Notes: a model not told the origin generated them from the sequence alone. Shown: positions 19,401 through 29,871, counted from the stretch's first letter. The stretch: 64,000 bases of DNA from Comamonadaceae bacterium CG12_big_fil_rev_8_21_14_0_65_59_15 (GCA_002786915.1 PCUV01000058.1:23822-87821), one strand, 5' to 3'. A program made the numbers and translations.

Positions 19401-20339
19401 CCACAACACGGCCTTCTTGCCGCCCGCGTTCATGGCAATGTTGCCGCCAATGCACGATGCTTCGGCGCTTGTCGGATCGACCGCAAACACATAACCCGCG
19501 CGCTCGGCGGCGTGCGATACGCGGTTGGTCACCACGCCAGCTTCGGTCCAGACTGTAGCCACTGGCGCGTCCAGGCCGGGCAGCTTGACCCGCTCCACCT
19601 CGGTCATGGCCTCCAATTTTTCGGTATTGATGACCACACTGTTCCAGGTCAGCGGAATCGCACCACCGGTGTAGCCGGTGCCGCCGCCGCGCGGAATGAT
19701 GGTCAGCCCAAGTTCGATGCAGCCCTTGACCAGATGCGCCAGCTCGGCTTCGGTGTCGGGCGTGAGCACCACAAACGGGTATTCCACACGCCAGTCGGTC
19801 GCATCGGTGACATGGCTGACACGGCTTAAGCCGTCGAACTTGATGTTGTCTTTGGCGGTGAGTTTGCTCAGCAACTTGTGCGTCTTGCGCCGCAACACGG
19901 CGGTTTCGACAAATCCGGCATCAAACGCCTCCACCGCGCGGTTGGCCACTTCCAGCAGGTGGCCGACCAGCGCATCACGATCCGGGTCATCGGCTGGTTT
20001 GCGGCGCTTCTGGATTTCAGCCAAACGATGCTGAAGCGCCTGCACCAAAAGAACACGACGCTTCGGGTTGTCGAGCAAGTCGTCCTGCAAATAGGGGTTG
20101 CGCTGCACCACCCAGATGTCGCCCAGCACCTCGTACAACATGCGTGCAGAACGCCCCGTGTGGCGCTCGGTGCGCAACTGGTTGAGCCAGTCCCAGGCGC
20201 TGGCACCCAGCAGGCGGATAACGATCTCGCGGTCCGAAAACGAGGTGTAGTTGTACGGAATCTCCCGGATACGGTCCGGCCCGTGCACTGCGGTCACGCC
20301 GGGAGGCAACAAATGGTGAAGTTGTGTGGGAGCGTTCAT
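16419..20339 (-). CDS. FAD-linked oxidase / Fe-S oxidoreductase fusion (DUF3683, GlcD-GlpC type)
   Basis: A 1306-aa cytoplasmic flavo-iron-sulfur dehydrogenase, likely oxidising a D-2-hydroxyacid such as D-lactate; the substrate is not determined. Order: an N-terminal DUF3683 region (about 1-165), an FAD-binding type 4 (VAO/PCMH) domain with [13 protein letters not shown] near residue 215, an FAD-oxidase C-terminal domain with [13 protein letters not shown] and GEHGIGITK, two ferredoxin clusters ([11 protein letters not shown] and [12 protein letters not shown]) near 860-930, and two CCG cysteine-rich domains ([18 protein letters not shown]) of the heterodisulfide-reductase/GlpC type. About 19 residues (roughly 782-800), in the linker before the Fe-S part, are encoded by repeat copy B. 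It is the last minus-strand gene before the ugp region and shares no promoter region with it except across the MITE. Confidence 0.9.
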   Translation of the reverse strand: MNAPTQLHHLLPPGVTAVHGPDRIREIPYNYTSFSDREIVIRLLGASAWDWLNQLRTERHTGRSARMLYEVLGDIWVVQRNPYLQDDLLDNPKRRVLLVQALQHRLAEIQKRRKPADDPDRDALVGHLLEVANRAVEAFDAGFVETAVLRRKTHKLLSKLTAKDNIKFDGLSRVSHVTDATDWRVEYPFVVLTPDTEAELAHLVKGCIELGLTIIPRGGGTGYTGGAIPLTWNSVVINTEKLEAMTEVERVKLPGLDAPVATVWTEAGVVTNRVSHAAERAGYVFAVDPTSAEASCIGGNIAMNAGGKKAVLWGTALDNLASWRMVTPQAQWLEVTRINHNLGKIHDVDVASFELHYFEADGKTPLRTERLDIPGKTFRKEGLGKDVTDKFLSGLPGIQKEGCDGLITSARWVVHKMPAHTRTVCLEFFGNARDAVPSIVEIKDFMFAESRRSGVVLAGLEHLDDRYLKAVGYATKSKKGAVDGGVPKMVLFGDIAGNDPDAVARVTSEVVRMANTRHGEGFVAISPEARKKFWLDRKRTAAISKHTNAFKINEDVVIPLPRMAEYTDGIERINIELSLSNKLALVDALADFFQQGKLPLGRQDDAGEISATELLEDRVAQALALLSEVRALWQGWLEQVEPLFAQLQDHRLRASWKTQIRQPLQQIFSGQAFEAILKECTAIHQRVLKGRVWVALHMHAGDGNVHTNIPVNSDDYAMLQAAHGAVKRIMALARSLDGVISGEHGIGITKLEFLSDAELQPFTDYKARVDPEGRFNKGKLLRNTELSAQSNQGLEADFLYADLTNAYTPSFGLMGHESLIMQQSDIGAIADSVKDCLRCGKCKPVCATHVPRANLLYSPRNKILATSLLVEAFLYEEQTRRGVSIKHWQEFEDVADHCTVCHKCHSPCPVDIDFGEVSMNMRNLLRKMGKKSFNPGSATAMFFLNATNPETIKSVRAGMVGIGFKAQRLANDLLKVLARKQTNAPRATLGKPPIKEQVIHFINKKMPGGLPKKTARALLDIEDKDYVPIIRNPQATTAETEAVFYFPGCGSERLFSQVGLATQAMLWHAGVQTVLPPGYLCCGYPQRGAGDFDKAEKIITDNRVLFHRVANTLNYLDIKTVVVSCGTCYDQLQGYEFGKIFPGCRIIDIHEFLLEKGITLPAGQGGYLYHEPCHNPMKLGDSMQTVRALVGDKVLKSDRCCGESGTLGVTRPDISTQVRFSKEESIRKGEAALRANGSVGAKDNVKILTSCPSCLQGLKRYEDDLQNGLLEADYIVVEMANQILGKDWMPEYVARANAGGIERVLV
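17940..17995. repeat. Dispersed repeat, copy B (inside the FAD/Fe-S oxidase gene)
   Basis: Carries ATAAGAAATCAGCCTCTAG and AAAGCTCTG, matching copy C closely (ATAAGAAATCATGCTCTAG). It is in frame and open on the minus strand, adding the polar linker segment that includes [18 protein letters not shown]. Confidence 0.75.
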
Positions 20340-20457
20340 GAGGGGATCAGATACCCGCCAAAGCGGCGTTTTGACGCCCTGTCACCGACCCGGTTTGGCT
20401 GGGCAGGCGATGTTACCGCAGCGCAGCATGACCCTGAGACAGACGTGGCGAACGCTA

Positions 20458-20619
20458 AGGGCTCGCAAAGCAATAACTTGTACTTTTACCTAGCTATCTT
20501 TGGGCGCATTGCGTCGTTGCAAATCGCTTGTTTAGCAGAGCTAAACGGCGCGTTTTGCGCCTGGCCCTGCATCCCAAATCCGGCCGTCAAAATGCACAAC
20601 TTATTACTTTACGAGCCCT
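20458..20619. mobile_element. MITE-like element with 23-bp terminal inverted repeats
   Basis: The 23-bp left end (20458-20480, beginning AGGGCTCGCAAAG) and right end (20597-20619, ending CTTTACGAGCCCT) are inverted copies with 20 of 23 positions matching. The interior continues as an imperfect palindrome closing on a perfect tip, GTTTAGC-AGA-GCTAAAC. The element is 162 bp, carries no credible gene and lies alone in the 427-bp gap between the FAD/Fe-S oxidase and ugpB. No clear target-site duplication longer than TA/AT is visible. The remaining gap sequence (20340-20457 and 20620-20690) shows nothing else recognisable. Confidence 0.7.
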
Positions 20620-20696
20620 ATCGGCAACCATCCTCATACAAACCCTGATGCGCCCGGCCCATGTCCGGGGGTCTAATCTGGCTGCGGGCAGTTTGA

Positions 20697-20726
20697 CACA
20701 GATGTGTCACAGAACCTTCACGACTT
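20697..20726 (-). promoter_or_regulatory. Pho-box-like direct repeats upstream of ugpB
   Basis: On the minus strand the heptamers CTGTGAC and CTGTGTC are spaced 4 bp apart (11-bp period), with a weaker third unit TCGTGAA another 11 bp along. This is the PhoB-box architecture. The same bases form the perfect palindrome TGACACA-GA-TGTGTCA. They lie about 45-70 bp before the ugpB start, and the ugp genes are a classical PhoB target. Orientation is opposite to the E. coli arrangement, so this is a candidate only. Confidence 0.4.
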
Positions 20727-20766
20727 AGACTTAAGCTGCAATGCTTCAACCCTTCTAGGAGATCTT

Positions 20767-22071
20767 ATGAAACTGAAACTAGTCGCCGCCATCGTTGGCG
20801 CATCCCTGGCCCTTTCCGCGCAGGCGGTCACCGAGATCCAGTGGTGGCATTCCATGACCGCCGTCAACGGCGAATGGGTCAACGACCTGGCCAAAAACTT
20901 CAACGCTAGCCAGTCCGACTACAAAATCATACCCACCTACAAGGGCAAATACGACGAATCCATGACCGCAGCGGTGGCGGCGTTCCGATCCGGCAACGCA
21001 CCACACATCTTGCAGGTGTTTGAGGTCGGCACCGCCACCATGATGGCCAGCAAGGGCGCCATCGTGCCGGTGGGCAAGGTGATGAAAGATGCCGGGCAAA
21101 AGTTTGACCCCAAAGCTTACGTGCCTGCTGTAGCGGGTTACTACACCGCGCCCAGCGGCGAAATGCTAAGCATGCCGTTCAACAGCTCCACCACCGTGTT
21201 CTATTACAACAAGGACGCTTTCAAGGCCGCCGGTATGGACCCCAACAAGGCCCCCACCAGTTGGCCTGAAGTGGCGTTGGCGGCCGCGCAGCTCAAGACC
21301 AACGGCCACAAGTGCCCGCTGACCATTGCCTGGCAGGGCTGGACCCAGCTGGAAAGCTTTTCGGCCTGGCACAACGTCGAATTTGCCACCAAGAGCAACG
21401 GCCTGGGCGGTCTGGACGCGCGCATGAAGGTGAATTCGCCGCTGCACGTGCGCCACATCGACAACCTGTCCAACATGGCCAAGCAGGGGCTGTTTGTCTA
21501 TAAAGGCCGAGCCAACACGCCCGAGGCAACCTTTATCTCGGGTGAATGCGCCATGATCACCACCTCGGCCGGTTTCTACGGCAACGTGCGCAAGAATGCC
21601 AAGTTTGCCTACGCGGTCTCCACCCTGCCCTATTACCCCGATGTGCCGGGGGCACCGCAAAACACCGTCATTGGCGGCGCCAGCCTGTGGGTCATGTCGG
21701 GCAAAAAAGCTGAGGAATACAAGGGGGTGGCCAAGTTCTTCACCTACATCAGCAGCCCTGAGGTGCAAGCCGCCAGCCACCAGCGCACCGGCTACCTGCC
21801 GATCACCATGGCGGCGTTCCAGCTCACCGAAAAGTCGGGCTTTTACAAGAAATATCCGGGCTCAGATGTGGCGGTGAACCAGATGATCCGCAAGGTGACC
21901 GACAAGTCACGCGGTATCCGGTTAGGCAATTACGTGCAAATCCGCACCATCGAGGACGAAGAACTTGAAGGCGTCTGGGCTGGCAAGAAAACCGCCAAAG
22001 AGGCACTGGACAACATCGTCACGCGCGGCAACGAGCTGCTGGCTCGTTTTGAGAAGGCCAACAAGCGCTGA
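20767..22071 (+). CDS. ugpB: sn-Glycerol-3-phosphate ABC transporter, periplasmic binding protein
   Basis: Captures glycerol-3-phosphate (and its diesters) in the periplasm for uptake, mainly as a phosphate source. It has 434 aa; the signal peptide MKLKLVAAIVGASLALSAQA is cleaved before VTEIQWWHSM, the UgpB N-terminus. GKYDESMTAAVAAFR and MPFNSSTTVFYYNKDAF match the family. The start at 20767 has AGGAG five bases upstream. It is the first gene of ugpBAECQ, behind a Pho-box-like site. Confidence 0.96.
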   Translation: MKLKLVAAIVGASLALSAQAVTEIQWWHSMTAVNGEWVNDLAKNFNASQSDYKIIPTYKGKYDESMTAAVAAFRSGNAPHILQVFEVGTATMMASKGAIVPVGKVMKDAGQKFDPKAYVPAVAGYYTAPSGEMLSMPFNSSTTVFYYNKDAFKAAGMDPNKAPTSWPEVALAAAQLKTNGHKCPLTIAWQGWTQLESFSAWHNVEFATKSNGLGGLDARMKVNSPLHVRHIDNLSNMAKQGLFVYKGRANTPEATFISGECAMITTSAGFYGNVRKNAKFAYAVSTLPYYPDVPGAPQNTVIGGASLWVMSGKKAEEYKGVAKFFTYISSPEVQAASHQRTGYLPITMAAFQLTEKSGFYKKYPGSDVAVNQMIRKVTDKSRGIRLGNYVQIRTIEDEELEGVWAGKKTAKEALDNIVTRGNELLARFEKANKR

Positions 22072-22092
22072 TCAAGCCCGAAGCTGGCGCAC

Positions 22093-22974
22093 ATGGAAAA
22101 GCGCGTCTATTTCCGCTCCAAGTGGCTGCCTTGGGTGCTGATGGCACCCCAGGTGGTCATCATCGCGCTGTTTTTTTTCTGGCCCGCCGCGCAAGCTCTG
22201 CTGCAGTCGGTGCAACAGAGCGACGCGTTTGGCACATCGGTGGAGTGGGTCGGCCTGGACAACTTCCGCAATTTGTGGAACGACGAGACCTATCTGGCCT
22301 CGTTCTACACCACGGCGGTTTTCTCCGGCCTGGTGGCGGTGATCGGCATTGCCGTGTCTTTGGCGCTGGCGGTCTATGCCGACCGGGTGGTCAAAGGGGC
22401 CATGGCCTACAAAACCCTGTTGATCTGGCCCTACGCGGTGGCACCTGCCGTGGCCGGTGTGCTGTGGCTGTTTTTGTTTGCGCCCAGCGTGGGTGTTGTG
22501 GCGTACTGGCTCAACGCTGTGGGCATCGAGTGGAACCACCTGCTTAACAGCACCCACGCCATGGCGCTGGTGGTGATGGCGGCGGTGTGGAAGCAGATTT
22601 CGTATAACTTTCTGTTTTTTCTGGCCGGTCTACAGTCGATCCCGAAGTCATTGATTGAAGCGGCCGCCATTGACGGTGCCCGGCCCTGGCGACGCTTCTG
22701 GAGCATTGTCTTTCCGCTGCTGTCACCCACCACGTTCTTTTTGCTGGTGATCAACATCGTGTACGCCTTTTTTGACACCTTTGCCATCATCGACGCGGCC
22801 ACGCAAGGCGGGCCCGGCAAGGACACCGCCATCCTGGTCTACAAGGTCTATTTCGACGGTTTCAAGGCGATGGATATGGGTGGTTCGGCAGCGCAATCGG
22901 TGGTGCTGATGGTGATCGTGATTGCGCTGACCGTCGTCCAATTCCGGTTTGTGGAAAAGAAAGTGAACTATTGA
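22093..22974 (+). CDS. ugpA: Glycerol-3-phosphate ABC transporter permease UgpA
   Basis: One of the two inner-membrane permease subunits. It has 293 aa with six predicted helices, the first [18 protein letters not shown], and the EAA loop [20 protein letters not shown] that contacts the UgpC ATPase. It starts 21 bp after ugpB. A 162-bp spacer, unusual inside this operon, separates it from ugpE. Confidence 0.95.
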   Translation: MEKRVYFRSKWLPWVLMAPQVVIIALFFFWPAAQALLQSVQQSDAFGTSVEWVGLDNFRNLWNDETYLASFYTTAVFSGLVAVIGIAVSLALAVYADRVVKGAMAYKTLLIWPYAVAPAVAGVLWLFLFAPSVGVVAYWLNAVGIEWNHLLNSTHAMALVVMAAVWKQISYNFLFFLAGLQSIPKSLIEAAAIDGARPWRRFWSIVFPLLSPTTFFLLVINIVYAFFDTFAIIDAATQGGPGKDTAILVYKVYFDGFKAMDMGGSAAQSVVLMVIVIALTVVQFRFVEKKVNY

Positions 22975-23136
22975 TGCCCCCACGCTTGTCACTTCGTGTA
23001 CTGCGCTGTACGTGCCTGAACCGCAGGTTACGGCTCTTCGCCCCGTCCCACCCTGCGCAGGCAGGCTGGGAGCCGCGGGTCTCAGCCCCGGGGGGGCGCA
23101 GCCTTGCTTGGGGCGGCCCGGCGCGGCGGCAAGTCC
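22975..23136. repeat. GC-rich repeat-like spacer inside the ugp operon
   Basis: This non-coding stretch carries phrases such as CACTTCGTGTACTGCGCTGT and CTTGGGGCGGCCCGGCGCGG, plus GC-rich hairpin potential around CAGCCCCGGGGGGGC. I recognise these as dispersed intergenic sequence of Comamonadaceae genomes, from memory rather than a search. No gene is visible. Confidence 0.5.
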
Positions 23137-23988
23137 ATGGTTGAGCGCCGCCCGTTCCTGACGTTTTTGTCGCACGCCGTGCTGCTGCTGGGCGTGCTGG
23201 TGGTGGCGTTTCCGATCTACCTCACCGTCATTGCCTCGACCCAAACCTCGCAAGCCATCGTGCAAACACCGATGCCGTTGCTGCCAGGTGGACACATGAT
23301 CGAAAACTATCTGGCCGCGTGGAATGGCACCGGCGGCGGTTCGGGCGGCAAGGCACCCGTGGGGCAGATGATGATGGTGAGTCTGATTACCGCGCTGGTG
23401 ATTGCCATTGGCAAGATTGCCATTTCGCTGCTGTCGGCATTTGCCATCGTCTATTTCCGCTTTCCGTTTCGCATGTTCTTCTTCTGGGCGATCTTCATCA
23501 CGCTGATGCTGCCGGTTGAGGTGCGTATCGGGCCCACCTACAAGGTGGTGGCCGATCTGGGCATGCTCAATACCTACGCCGGGTTGACGGTGCCGCTGAT
23601 TGCGTCGGCCACCGCCACGTTTTTGTTTCGGCAGTTCTTTCTGACGGTGCCTGAAGAACTGCTGGAGGCCGCTCGCATGGACGGTGCTGGGCCGATGCGC
23701 TTCTTTTGGGACGTGCTGGTGCCGCTATCCAAGACCTCCATCGCCGCCCTGTTTGTGATCCAGTTCATCTACGGCTGGAACCAATACCTGTGGCCGCTGC
23801 TGGTGACCACGTCCGAAGACATGTACCCGGTGGTGATTGGTATCAAACGCATGATCTCCGGCGGCGACTCCGAAATGGAATGGAACGTGGTCATGGCCAC
23901 TGCGGTGTTGGCCATGCTGCCACCCGCGTTGGTGGTGATGCTGATGCAAAAGTGGTTCGTCAAAGGACTGGTGGATACAGAAAAATAA
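23137..23988 (+). CDS. ugpE: Glycerol-3-phosphate ABC transporter permease UgpE
   Basis: Second permease subunit, 283 aa with six predicted membrane helices and the EAA loop EAARMDGAGPMRFFWDVLVP. The start chosen at 23137 gives MVERRPFLTFLSHAVLLLG; an in-frame codon at 23104 would extend into the repeat-like spacer and was rejected. No strong ribosome-binding site is visible because the spacer sits directly upstream. Confidence 0.94.
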   Translation: MVERRPFLTFLSHAVLLLGVLVVAFPIYLTVIASTQTSQAIVQTPMPLLPGGHMIENYLAAWNGTGGGSGGKAPVGQMMMVSLITALVIAIGKIAISLLSAFAIVYFRFPFRMFFFWAIFITLMLPVEVRIGPTYKVVADLGMLNTYAGLTVPLIASATATFLFRQFFLTVPEELLEAARMDGAGPMRFFWDVLVPLSKTSIAALFVIQFIYGWNQYLWPLLVTTSEDMYPVVIGIKRMISGGDSEMEWNVVMATAVLAMLPPALVVMLMQKWFVKGLVDTEK

Positions 23989-23997
23989 ATAACTTGC

Positions 23998-24037
23998 GTG
24001 ACAGACCAACATTTGCGCAGCAAATTTGCTCTGTCAC
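23998..24037. other. Nested hairpin between ugpE and ugpC
   Basis: A perfect 8-bp stem GTGACAGA/TCTGTCAC (23998-24005, 24030-24037) encloses a second hairpin ATTTGC-GCA-GCAAAT. There is no U-run, so it is not a standard terminator. It may be an mRNA processing or stabilising structure that differentially sets permease and ATPase levels; that role is inference. Confidence 0.5.
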
Positions 24038-24055
24038 CAACTGATTAAATAGACC

Positions 24056-25080
<1,025 letters not shown>

Positions 25081-25084
<4 letters not shown>

Positions 25085-25869
25085 CCAAACCCCTTAACGG
25101 CCAATGGCCTTACCCGCGCTGGATCGCACACCGCGGCGCGGGCAAACTGGCCCCTGAAAACACCCTGGCTGCGTTTCGTGTCGGCGCGGCGCTCGGCTGG
25201 CGCATGTTCGAGTGCGATGTCAAACTCAGCCTGGACGGCGTACCTTTCTTGTTGCACGACGACACCCTCACCCGCACCAGCAACGCCCAGCAGGCACTGG
25301 GTGCTGGCTTGAGCGCAGTGGCCGGTGAACACCCCTGGGGTACGCTGGCGCTGCTGGACGCGGGCAGTTGGCATTCACCCGCTTTTTCGGGTGAACCGTT
25401 GCCCACGTTTGAAGCCATTGCGCGTTATTGCCTGAACAACAATTTCTTCCTGAACATCGAAATCAAGCCCACACCGGGCACCGAATACCACACCGGCCAG
25501 GCGGTCGCCAGCCACGCGGCCCGGCTCTGGCATGGTGCTGACGTGCCGCCGCTGCTGACCTCGTTTGATGTTCCGGCGCTCGAAGGAGCACTACAGGCGC
25601 AGCCGAACCTGCCGCGCGGCCTGTTGCTGGATCGGTTATGGATGGGCTGGCTTGAAACCGCGTTGCGTCTTGGCTGTGTGGCCGTGGTGTGCGACCACAC
25701 GCTATGGGACGCCGCCAGCGTAACGCAAGCACACAGCGCCGGGCTGAAAACCCTGAGCTACACCGTCAACGACGAACCCGCTGCACAGCGGCTGTTGGCG
25801 CTGGGGGTGGACGGCATCATCTCCGACCGCGTGGACTTCTTCCCCGCTGCCACCACCACTGTAGGGTAG
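25081..25869 (+). CDS. ugpQ: Glycerophosphodiester phosphodiesterase UgpQ
   Basis: Cytoplasmic enzyme that hydrolyses glycerophosphodiesters to glycerol-3-phosphate and an alcohol, working with the Ugp importer. It has 262 aa with the GDPD signature [16 protein letters not shown], the metal-ligand segment [24 protein letters not shown] and FLNIEIKP. It is translationally coupled to ugpC (ATGA overlap). Its 3' end overlaps a short membrane-protein gene on the opposite strand by 53 bp. Confidence 0.95.
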
Positions 25870-26107
25870 CCAGCACCAGCACCAGCGCCAGATAGGTCAG
25901 CATTTTGGCGTCGCGACCCAGCAGCACCAAACCGGCCACCAGTACAGCACAGCCTACGACAAGCATGACAACTGCTTGCGTTTTGTAGGTGAGGGCTACA
26001 GGGCTTTTTTTTATCAGCAAGCGCGACATGACCGGCAACAGCAGCGCCAACCAGAAGGCCGGCGCCAGCAAGTTAATGATGTGATCAAGCAATGCCCAAA
26101 AGCCCAT
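25817..26107 (-). CDS. Small membrane protein of unknown function
   Basis: A 96-aa frame with three hydrophobic segments: NLLAPAFWLALLLPVM, VVMLVVGCAVLVAGLVLL and [18 protein letters not shown]. It ends in an Arg-rich tail. It overlaps the end of ugpQ by 53 bp and is divergent from hemA. Length and hydrophobicity argue for a real inner-membrane protein, but no family was recognised. Confidence 0.65.
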   Translation of the reverse strand: MGFWALLDHIINLLAPAFWLALLLPVMSRLLIKKSPVALTYKTQAVVMLVVGCAVLVAGLVLLGRDAKMLTYLALVLVLATLQWWWQRGRSPRGRR

Positions 26108-26180
26108 GTGAGGTATTTCCGCTGTGTGTCAAAAAATGATTCAGGTCAACTGGATGCGTAACTGATTTTATAATTCCCCC

Positions 26181-27440
26181 ATGGCAGTCTGGGCCCTAGG
26201 CATCAATCACAAAACCGCCCCGCTCGATCTGCGCGGGCGGTTTGCGTTTGCCATCGAGCAAGTCGCCCCGACCCTGAACGCACTGCGCAGCGCATTGCCC
26301 AACCACCCTGAGGCGGCGCTGATCTCCACTTGCAACCGCACTGAAATCTACTGTGCCTGCGAACAACCCCAGTTGCAGCACACGCTGGATTGGCTGGCGC
26401 AAAGCGGCGGCGTCGATCCCGAGCACCTGCGTCCGCACGCCTACACGCTGCAAGACGGTAGTGCGGCACAACATGTGTTTCGGGTCGCGTGCGGGCTCGA
26501 TTCGATGGTGCTGGGCGAGACCCAAATCCTGGGCCAGATGAAAAACGCGATCCGCGCGGCCGAAGAAGCCGGCGCACTGGGCAACACGCTTAGCCAGCTT
26601 TTTCAGCGCACCTTTGCGGTAGCCAAAGAGGTACGCAGCTCGACCGAAATCGGCGCCCATTCCATCAGCATGGCCGCCGCTGCCGTGCGCCTGGCCGGCC
26701 AGCTGTTTGAAGACCTGAGCAACGTCAAGGTGCTGTTTGTCGGCGCCGGTGAAATGATCGACCTGTGCGCCACCCACTTTGCGGCCAAAAATCCCAAGAG
26801 CATTGCCATTGCCAACCGCACGCTGGCCAACGGCGAAGAGCTGGCCAGCCGTTTCGGTGCCGAGGTGATGCACCTGTCGGACATGCCCGAGCGGCTGCAC
26901 GAATTTGACGCTGTCATCAGCTGCACCGCCAGCACGCTGCCGCTGATCGGCCTGGGCGCGGTGGAGCGCGCCCTTAAAAAGCGCCGCCGCCGCCCGATGT
27001 TCATGGTCGATCTGGCGGTTCCGCGCGACATTGAAATTGAAGTCAAAGACCTGGAAGACGTCTACCTTTACACCGTCGATGACCTGGCTGGTGTGGTGCA
27101 AGACGCGCAGGCCAACCGGCAAGCCGCTGTGGCGCAAGCCGAAGCCATTGTCGATGCCGGGGTGCAAAGTTTTCTGCACTGGGTGGAACAGCGCAGCACC
27201 GTGCCGCTGATCCAGCAGCTCAACGCGCAGGCCGACGAGTGGCGCGCCCTGGAGATCGCCCGCGCTCGCAAGCTGCTGGCCAAGGGGCAAGACGTTGAAT
27301 CGGTGCTGGAGGCGCTGTCGCGCGGACTCACGCAAAAGATGCTGCACGGCACACTGGCCGAGCTGCGCGGTGGAGACGCCGCCGCGCGTGAGCGCGCCAG
27401 CCACGCGGTGCACCACTTTTTTCTGCGCAAAGAGCGTTAG
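26181..27440 (+). CDS. hemA: Glutamyl-tRNA reductase
   Basis: First committed step of C5-pathway tetrapyrrole synthesis: reduces glutamyl-tRNA to glutamate-1-semialdehyde with NADPH. It has 419 aa with the catalytic cysteine in [11 protein letters not shown] near residue 50, [11 protein letters not shown], the NADPH-binding [14 protein letters not shown], and the dimerisation domain at the C-terminus. It starts [15 protein letters not shown]. It is followed by prfA and prmC, the classical hemA-prfA-prmC order. Confidence 0.97.
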   Translation: MAVWALGINHKTAPLDLRGRFAFAIEQVAPTLNALRSALPNHPEAALISTCNRTEIYCACEQPQLQHTLDWLAQSGGVDPEHLRPHAYTLQDGSAAQHVFRVACGLDSMVLGETQILGQMKNAIRAAEEAGALGNTLSQLFQRTFAVAKEVRSSTEIGAHSISMAAAAVRLAGQLFEDLSNVKVLFVGAGEMIDLCATHFAAKNPKSIAIANRTLANGEELASRFGAEVMHLSDMPERLHEFDAVISCTASTLPLIGLGAVERALKKRRRRPMFMVDLAVPRDIEIEVKDLEDVYLYTVDDLAGVVQDAQANRQAAVAQAEAIVDAGVQSFLHWVEQRSTVPLIQQLNAQADEWRALEIARARKLLAKGQDVESVLEALSRGLTQKMLHGTLAELRGGDAAARERASHAVHHFFLRKER

Positions 27441-27575
27441 CTGAGCTCGCCCTGCCTGCGGCAGGCTGCGACACCAGCGCCCGTTGGGCACGACGTCACG
27501 TGCGCACCCCAGCTGCCCCATCTGTTGAACAGCCTTGCAGACTTTGCCGACTCTTTTTTTCGACCCATCACCGCC

Positions 27576-28682
27576 ATGAAACCCTTTTTACGCCAACAAC
27601 TGGCCCGCTACGCCGACCGCTTGGGGGAGCTTGAATTTTTGCTGTCGCGCCCGGACATCATGGCCGACATGACACAGTTTTTGAAGCTCTCGCGCGAGCA
27701 CACCGACGTGGCCGCCGTGGCCGGGCGCTGGCTGCGCTACCAGCAACGGGAGACCGATCTGGCAGGCGCACAAGAGATGCTCTGTGACGCCGACATGGCA
27801 GCCCTGGCACAAGAAGAAATCGACGCCGCCAACGCCGAACTGGCCCAGCTTGAAGCCGAGCTACAACGCATGTTGCTGCCCAAAGACCCGGATGACGTGC
27901 GCCCGGCGTTGGTCGAAATTCGCGCTGGCACCGGCGGCGACGAATCGGCCCTGTTTGCCGCCGACCTGGCGCGCATGTACCTGCGCTACGCCGACCGCAA
28001 GGGCTGGAAGCACGAGATCATCAGCGAATCGGCCAGCGAACTGGGCGGCTACAAAGAGGTGGTGCTACGCATCGAGGGCCCCAGCAGCGCAGCGGCTGGC
28101 GACAGCGGGGTGTACGGCGCGCTGAAATTTGAATCGGGCGGGCACCGGGTGCAGCGCGTGCCGGTCACAGAAACCCAGGGGCGCATCCACACCAGCGCCG
28201 CCACGGTGGCCGTGCTGGCCGAACCCGACGAAGCGCAGGCGATCCAGATCAACCCGAACGATTTGCGCATTGACACCTACCGCGCCAGCGGGGCTGGCGG
28301 CCAGCACATCAACAAGACCGACTCGGCCGTGCGCATCACGCACCTGCCCACCGGCATCGTGGCCGAATGCCAAGACGGGCGCAGCCAGCACAGCAACAAG
28401 GCGCAGGCGCTGCGCGTGCTCACCGCGCGCATCCATGAAAAGGACCGCTCCGAGCGCGCGGCCAAAGACGCAGCCGAGCGCAAAAGCCTGGTCGGCAGCG
28501 GCGACCGCAGCGACCGCATCCGCACCTACAACTTTCCGCAGGGGCGCCTGACCGACCACCGCATCAACCTCACGCTGTACAAACTGCTGGCCATCATGGA
28601 AGGCGATCTGGACGACGTGGTGCAGGCCTTGCAAGCCCATGAAGCCGCCGAGCAGCTTGCGGCGCTGGAGCTCAAGGCCTGA
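27576..28682 (+). CDS. prfA: Peptide chain release factor 1
   Basis: Recognises UAA and UAG stop codons and triggers peptide release on the ribosome. The 368-aa frame has the codon-recognition PxT tripeptide as PVT in [10 protein letters not shown] and the peptidyl-tRNA hydrolysis motif in [16 protein letters not shown]. The start at 27576, [16 protein letters not shown], matches the family; the in-frame extension from 27525 is not expected. The GGQ glutamine is the PrmC substrate, and prmC follows. Confidence 0.96.
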   Translation: MKPFLRQQLARYADRLGELEFLLSRPDIMADMTQFLKLSREHTDVAAVAGRWLRYQQRETDLAGAQEMLCDADMAALAQEEIDAANAELAQLEAELQRMLLPKDPDDVRPALVEIRAGTGGDESALFAADLARMYLRYADRKGWKHEIISESASELGGYKEVVLRIEGPSSAAAGDSGVYGALKFESGGHRVQRVPVTETQGRIHTSAATVAVLAEPDEAQAIQINPNDLRIDTYRASGAGGQHINKTDSAVRITHLPTGIVAECQDGRSQHSNKAQALRVLTARIHEKDRSERAAKDAAERKSLVGSGDRSDRIRTYNFPQGRLTDHRINLTLYKLLAIMEGDLDDVVQALQAHEAAEQLAALELKA

Positions 28683-28683
28683 G

Positions 28684-28750
28684 TTTTACATAAGAAATCA
28701 TGCTCTAGCCCTTATTGATCAAGCGCGAACAGCTCTTTTATCAATAGCTA
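28684..28750. repeat. Dispersed repeat, copy C (between prfA and prmC)
   Basis: Fills the prfA-prmC gap: ATAAGAAATCATGCTCTAGCC, split here as its core GCTCTAGCCCTTATTGATCA and tail AGCGCGAACAGCTC. It ends two bases before the prmC ATG, so it forms the whole prmC leader and leaves no recognisable Shine-Dalgarno sequence. Confidence 0.75.
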
Positions 28751-28752
28751 AT

Positions 28753-29625
28753 ATGACACATCCCCCGGGCCCGCTCACCCTGTCGCAAGCGCTGCACACC
28801 ATGCAGCAGCAGGGTCTGGAGCGGCTGGATGCGCAGCTGTTGTTGTTGCACGTGCTGGGCCTGCCAGACACCCTGCGCGGCTGGCTGCTGGCGCACGACA
28901 CCGACCCGTTGCCCGCTGCCCATGCCGACGCGCTGCACGCCCTGACCCAGCGCCGTCTGGCGGGCGAGCCGCTGGCTTACCTGACCGGCCGCAAGGCGTT
29001 TTACGGCCTGGCCCTGCACGTCACCCCGGATGTGCTGGTGCCCCGCCCCGACACCGAAACACTGGTGGACTGGGCGCTGGAAGTACTTGGCCGCGCGCCC
29101 GCATCCGACCACGCACCCCGCGTGGTGGACCTGGGCACGGGCAGCGGTGCAATCGCGCTGGCACTCAAATCCTCGCAACCGGTGCTGCAAGTGTGGGCCA
29201 CCGACGCGAGCCAGGCGGCGCTGGCCGTGGCTCAATCCAATGCGCGACGCCTGCAGCTGGACGTGTCATTCCACCAGGGCAACTGGCTGGCCAACTTGCC
29301 AGCAGCCACACCGCGTTTTGATTGCATCGTCTCCAACCCGCCCTACATTGCCGAAGCGGACGCACACCTGAGCGCGCTGCGCTTTGAGCCCACCCAGGCG
29401 CTCACCAGTGGCAGCGATGGCCTGGACGACCTGCGCCACATCATCGCCCAGGCATCAGCCCACCTGCAGCCCGGCGGCTGGCTGTTGCTGGAACATGGTT
29501 ACGATCAGGCGCTAAACGTACGCTCCTTGCTGGCCGATGCCGGTTTTGCAGAAGTGCAGTCCCGGCGCGATCTGGCAGGTATTGAACGCTGCAGCGGCGG
29601 TCGCTGGACCATCGCCCATTCTTGA
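28753..29625 (+). CDS. prmC: Release factor glutamine methyltransferase
   Basis: Methylates the glutamine of the GGQ motif in release factors with SAM. It has 290 aa with the SAM-binding segment VVDLGTGSGAIALAL and catalytic NPPY in CIVSNPPYIAEAD. The start at 28753 gives MTHPPGPLTLSQ, and the helical N-domain is complete. An earlier in-frame codon lies inside prfA and was rejected. Confidence 0.95.
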   Translation: MTHPPGPLTLSQALHTMQQQGLERLDAQLLLLHVLGLPDTLRGWLLAHDTDPLPAAHADALHALTQRRLAGEPLAYLTGRKAFYGLALHVTPDVLVPRPDTETLVDWALEVLGRAPASDHAPRVVDLGTGSGAIALALKSSQPVLQVWATDASQAALAVAQSNARRLQLDVSFHQGNWLANLPAATPRFDCIVSNPPYIAEADAHLSALRFEPTQALTSGSDGLDDLRHIIAQASAHLQPGGWLLLEHGYDQALNVRSLLADAGFAEVQSRRDLAGIERCSGGRWTIAHS

Positions 29626-29652
29626 AACCCCATTTTTCAACCCCCATTCACA

Positions 29653-29871
29653 ATGCCACCATCACAAGCCATGGAAGACCGCTTGGTCCAACTGGAAATC
29701 AAAGCCAGCTTTACCGAAGACCTGCTCGACAAGCTCGACCAGATCGTGATTCGCCAGCAAGACCAGATCGACCGCCTCACGCGTGAGATGCTGGAACTGC
29801 GCCAGCGCTCGCCCGCTGACGACATGCCTGGCCTGCGCAACCTGCGCGACGATTTGCCGCCGCACTATTGA
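29653..29871 (+). CDS. slyX: SlyX family protein
   Basis: A 72-aa coiled-coil protein: DRLVQLEIKASFTEDLLDKL then the heptad-rich QIVIRQQDQIDRLTREM and the SlyX tail DDLPPHY. Function in the cell is not established. It lies 27 bp after prmC on the same strand. Confidence 0.85.
   Translation: MPPSQAMEDRLVQLEIKASFTEDLLDKLDQIVIRQQDQIDRLTREMLELRQRSPADDMPGLRNLRDDLPPHY

Noticed and set aside
26196..27521. 441-codon minus-strand open frame opposite hemA
   Set aside because: hemA on the plus strand has full catalytic and NADPH motifs; the opposing frame has no domain and is a codon-bias shadow.
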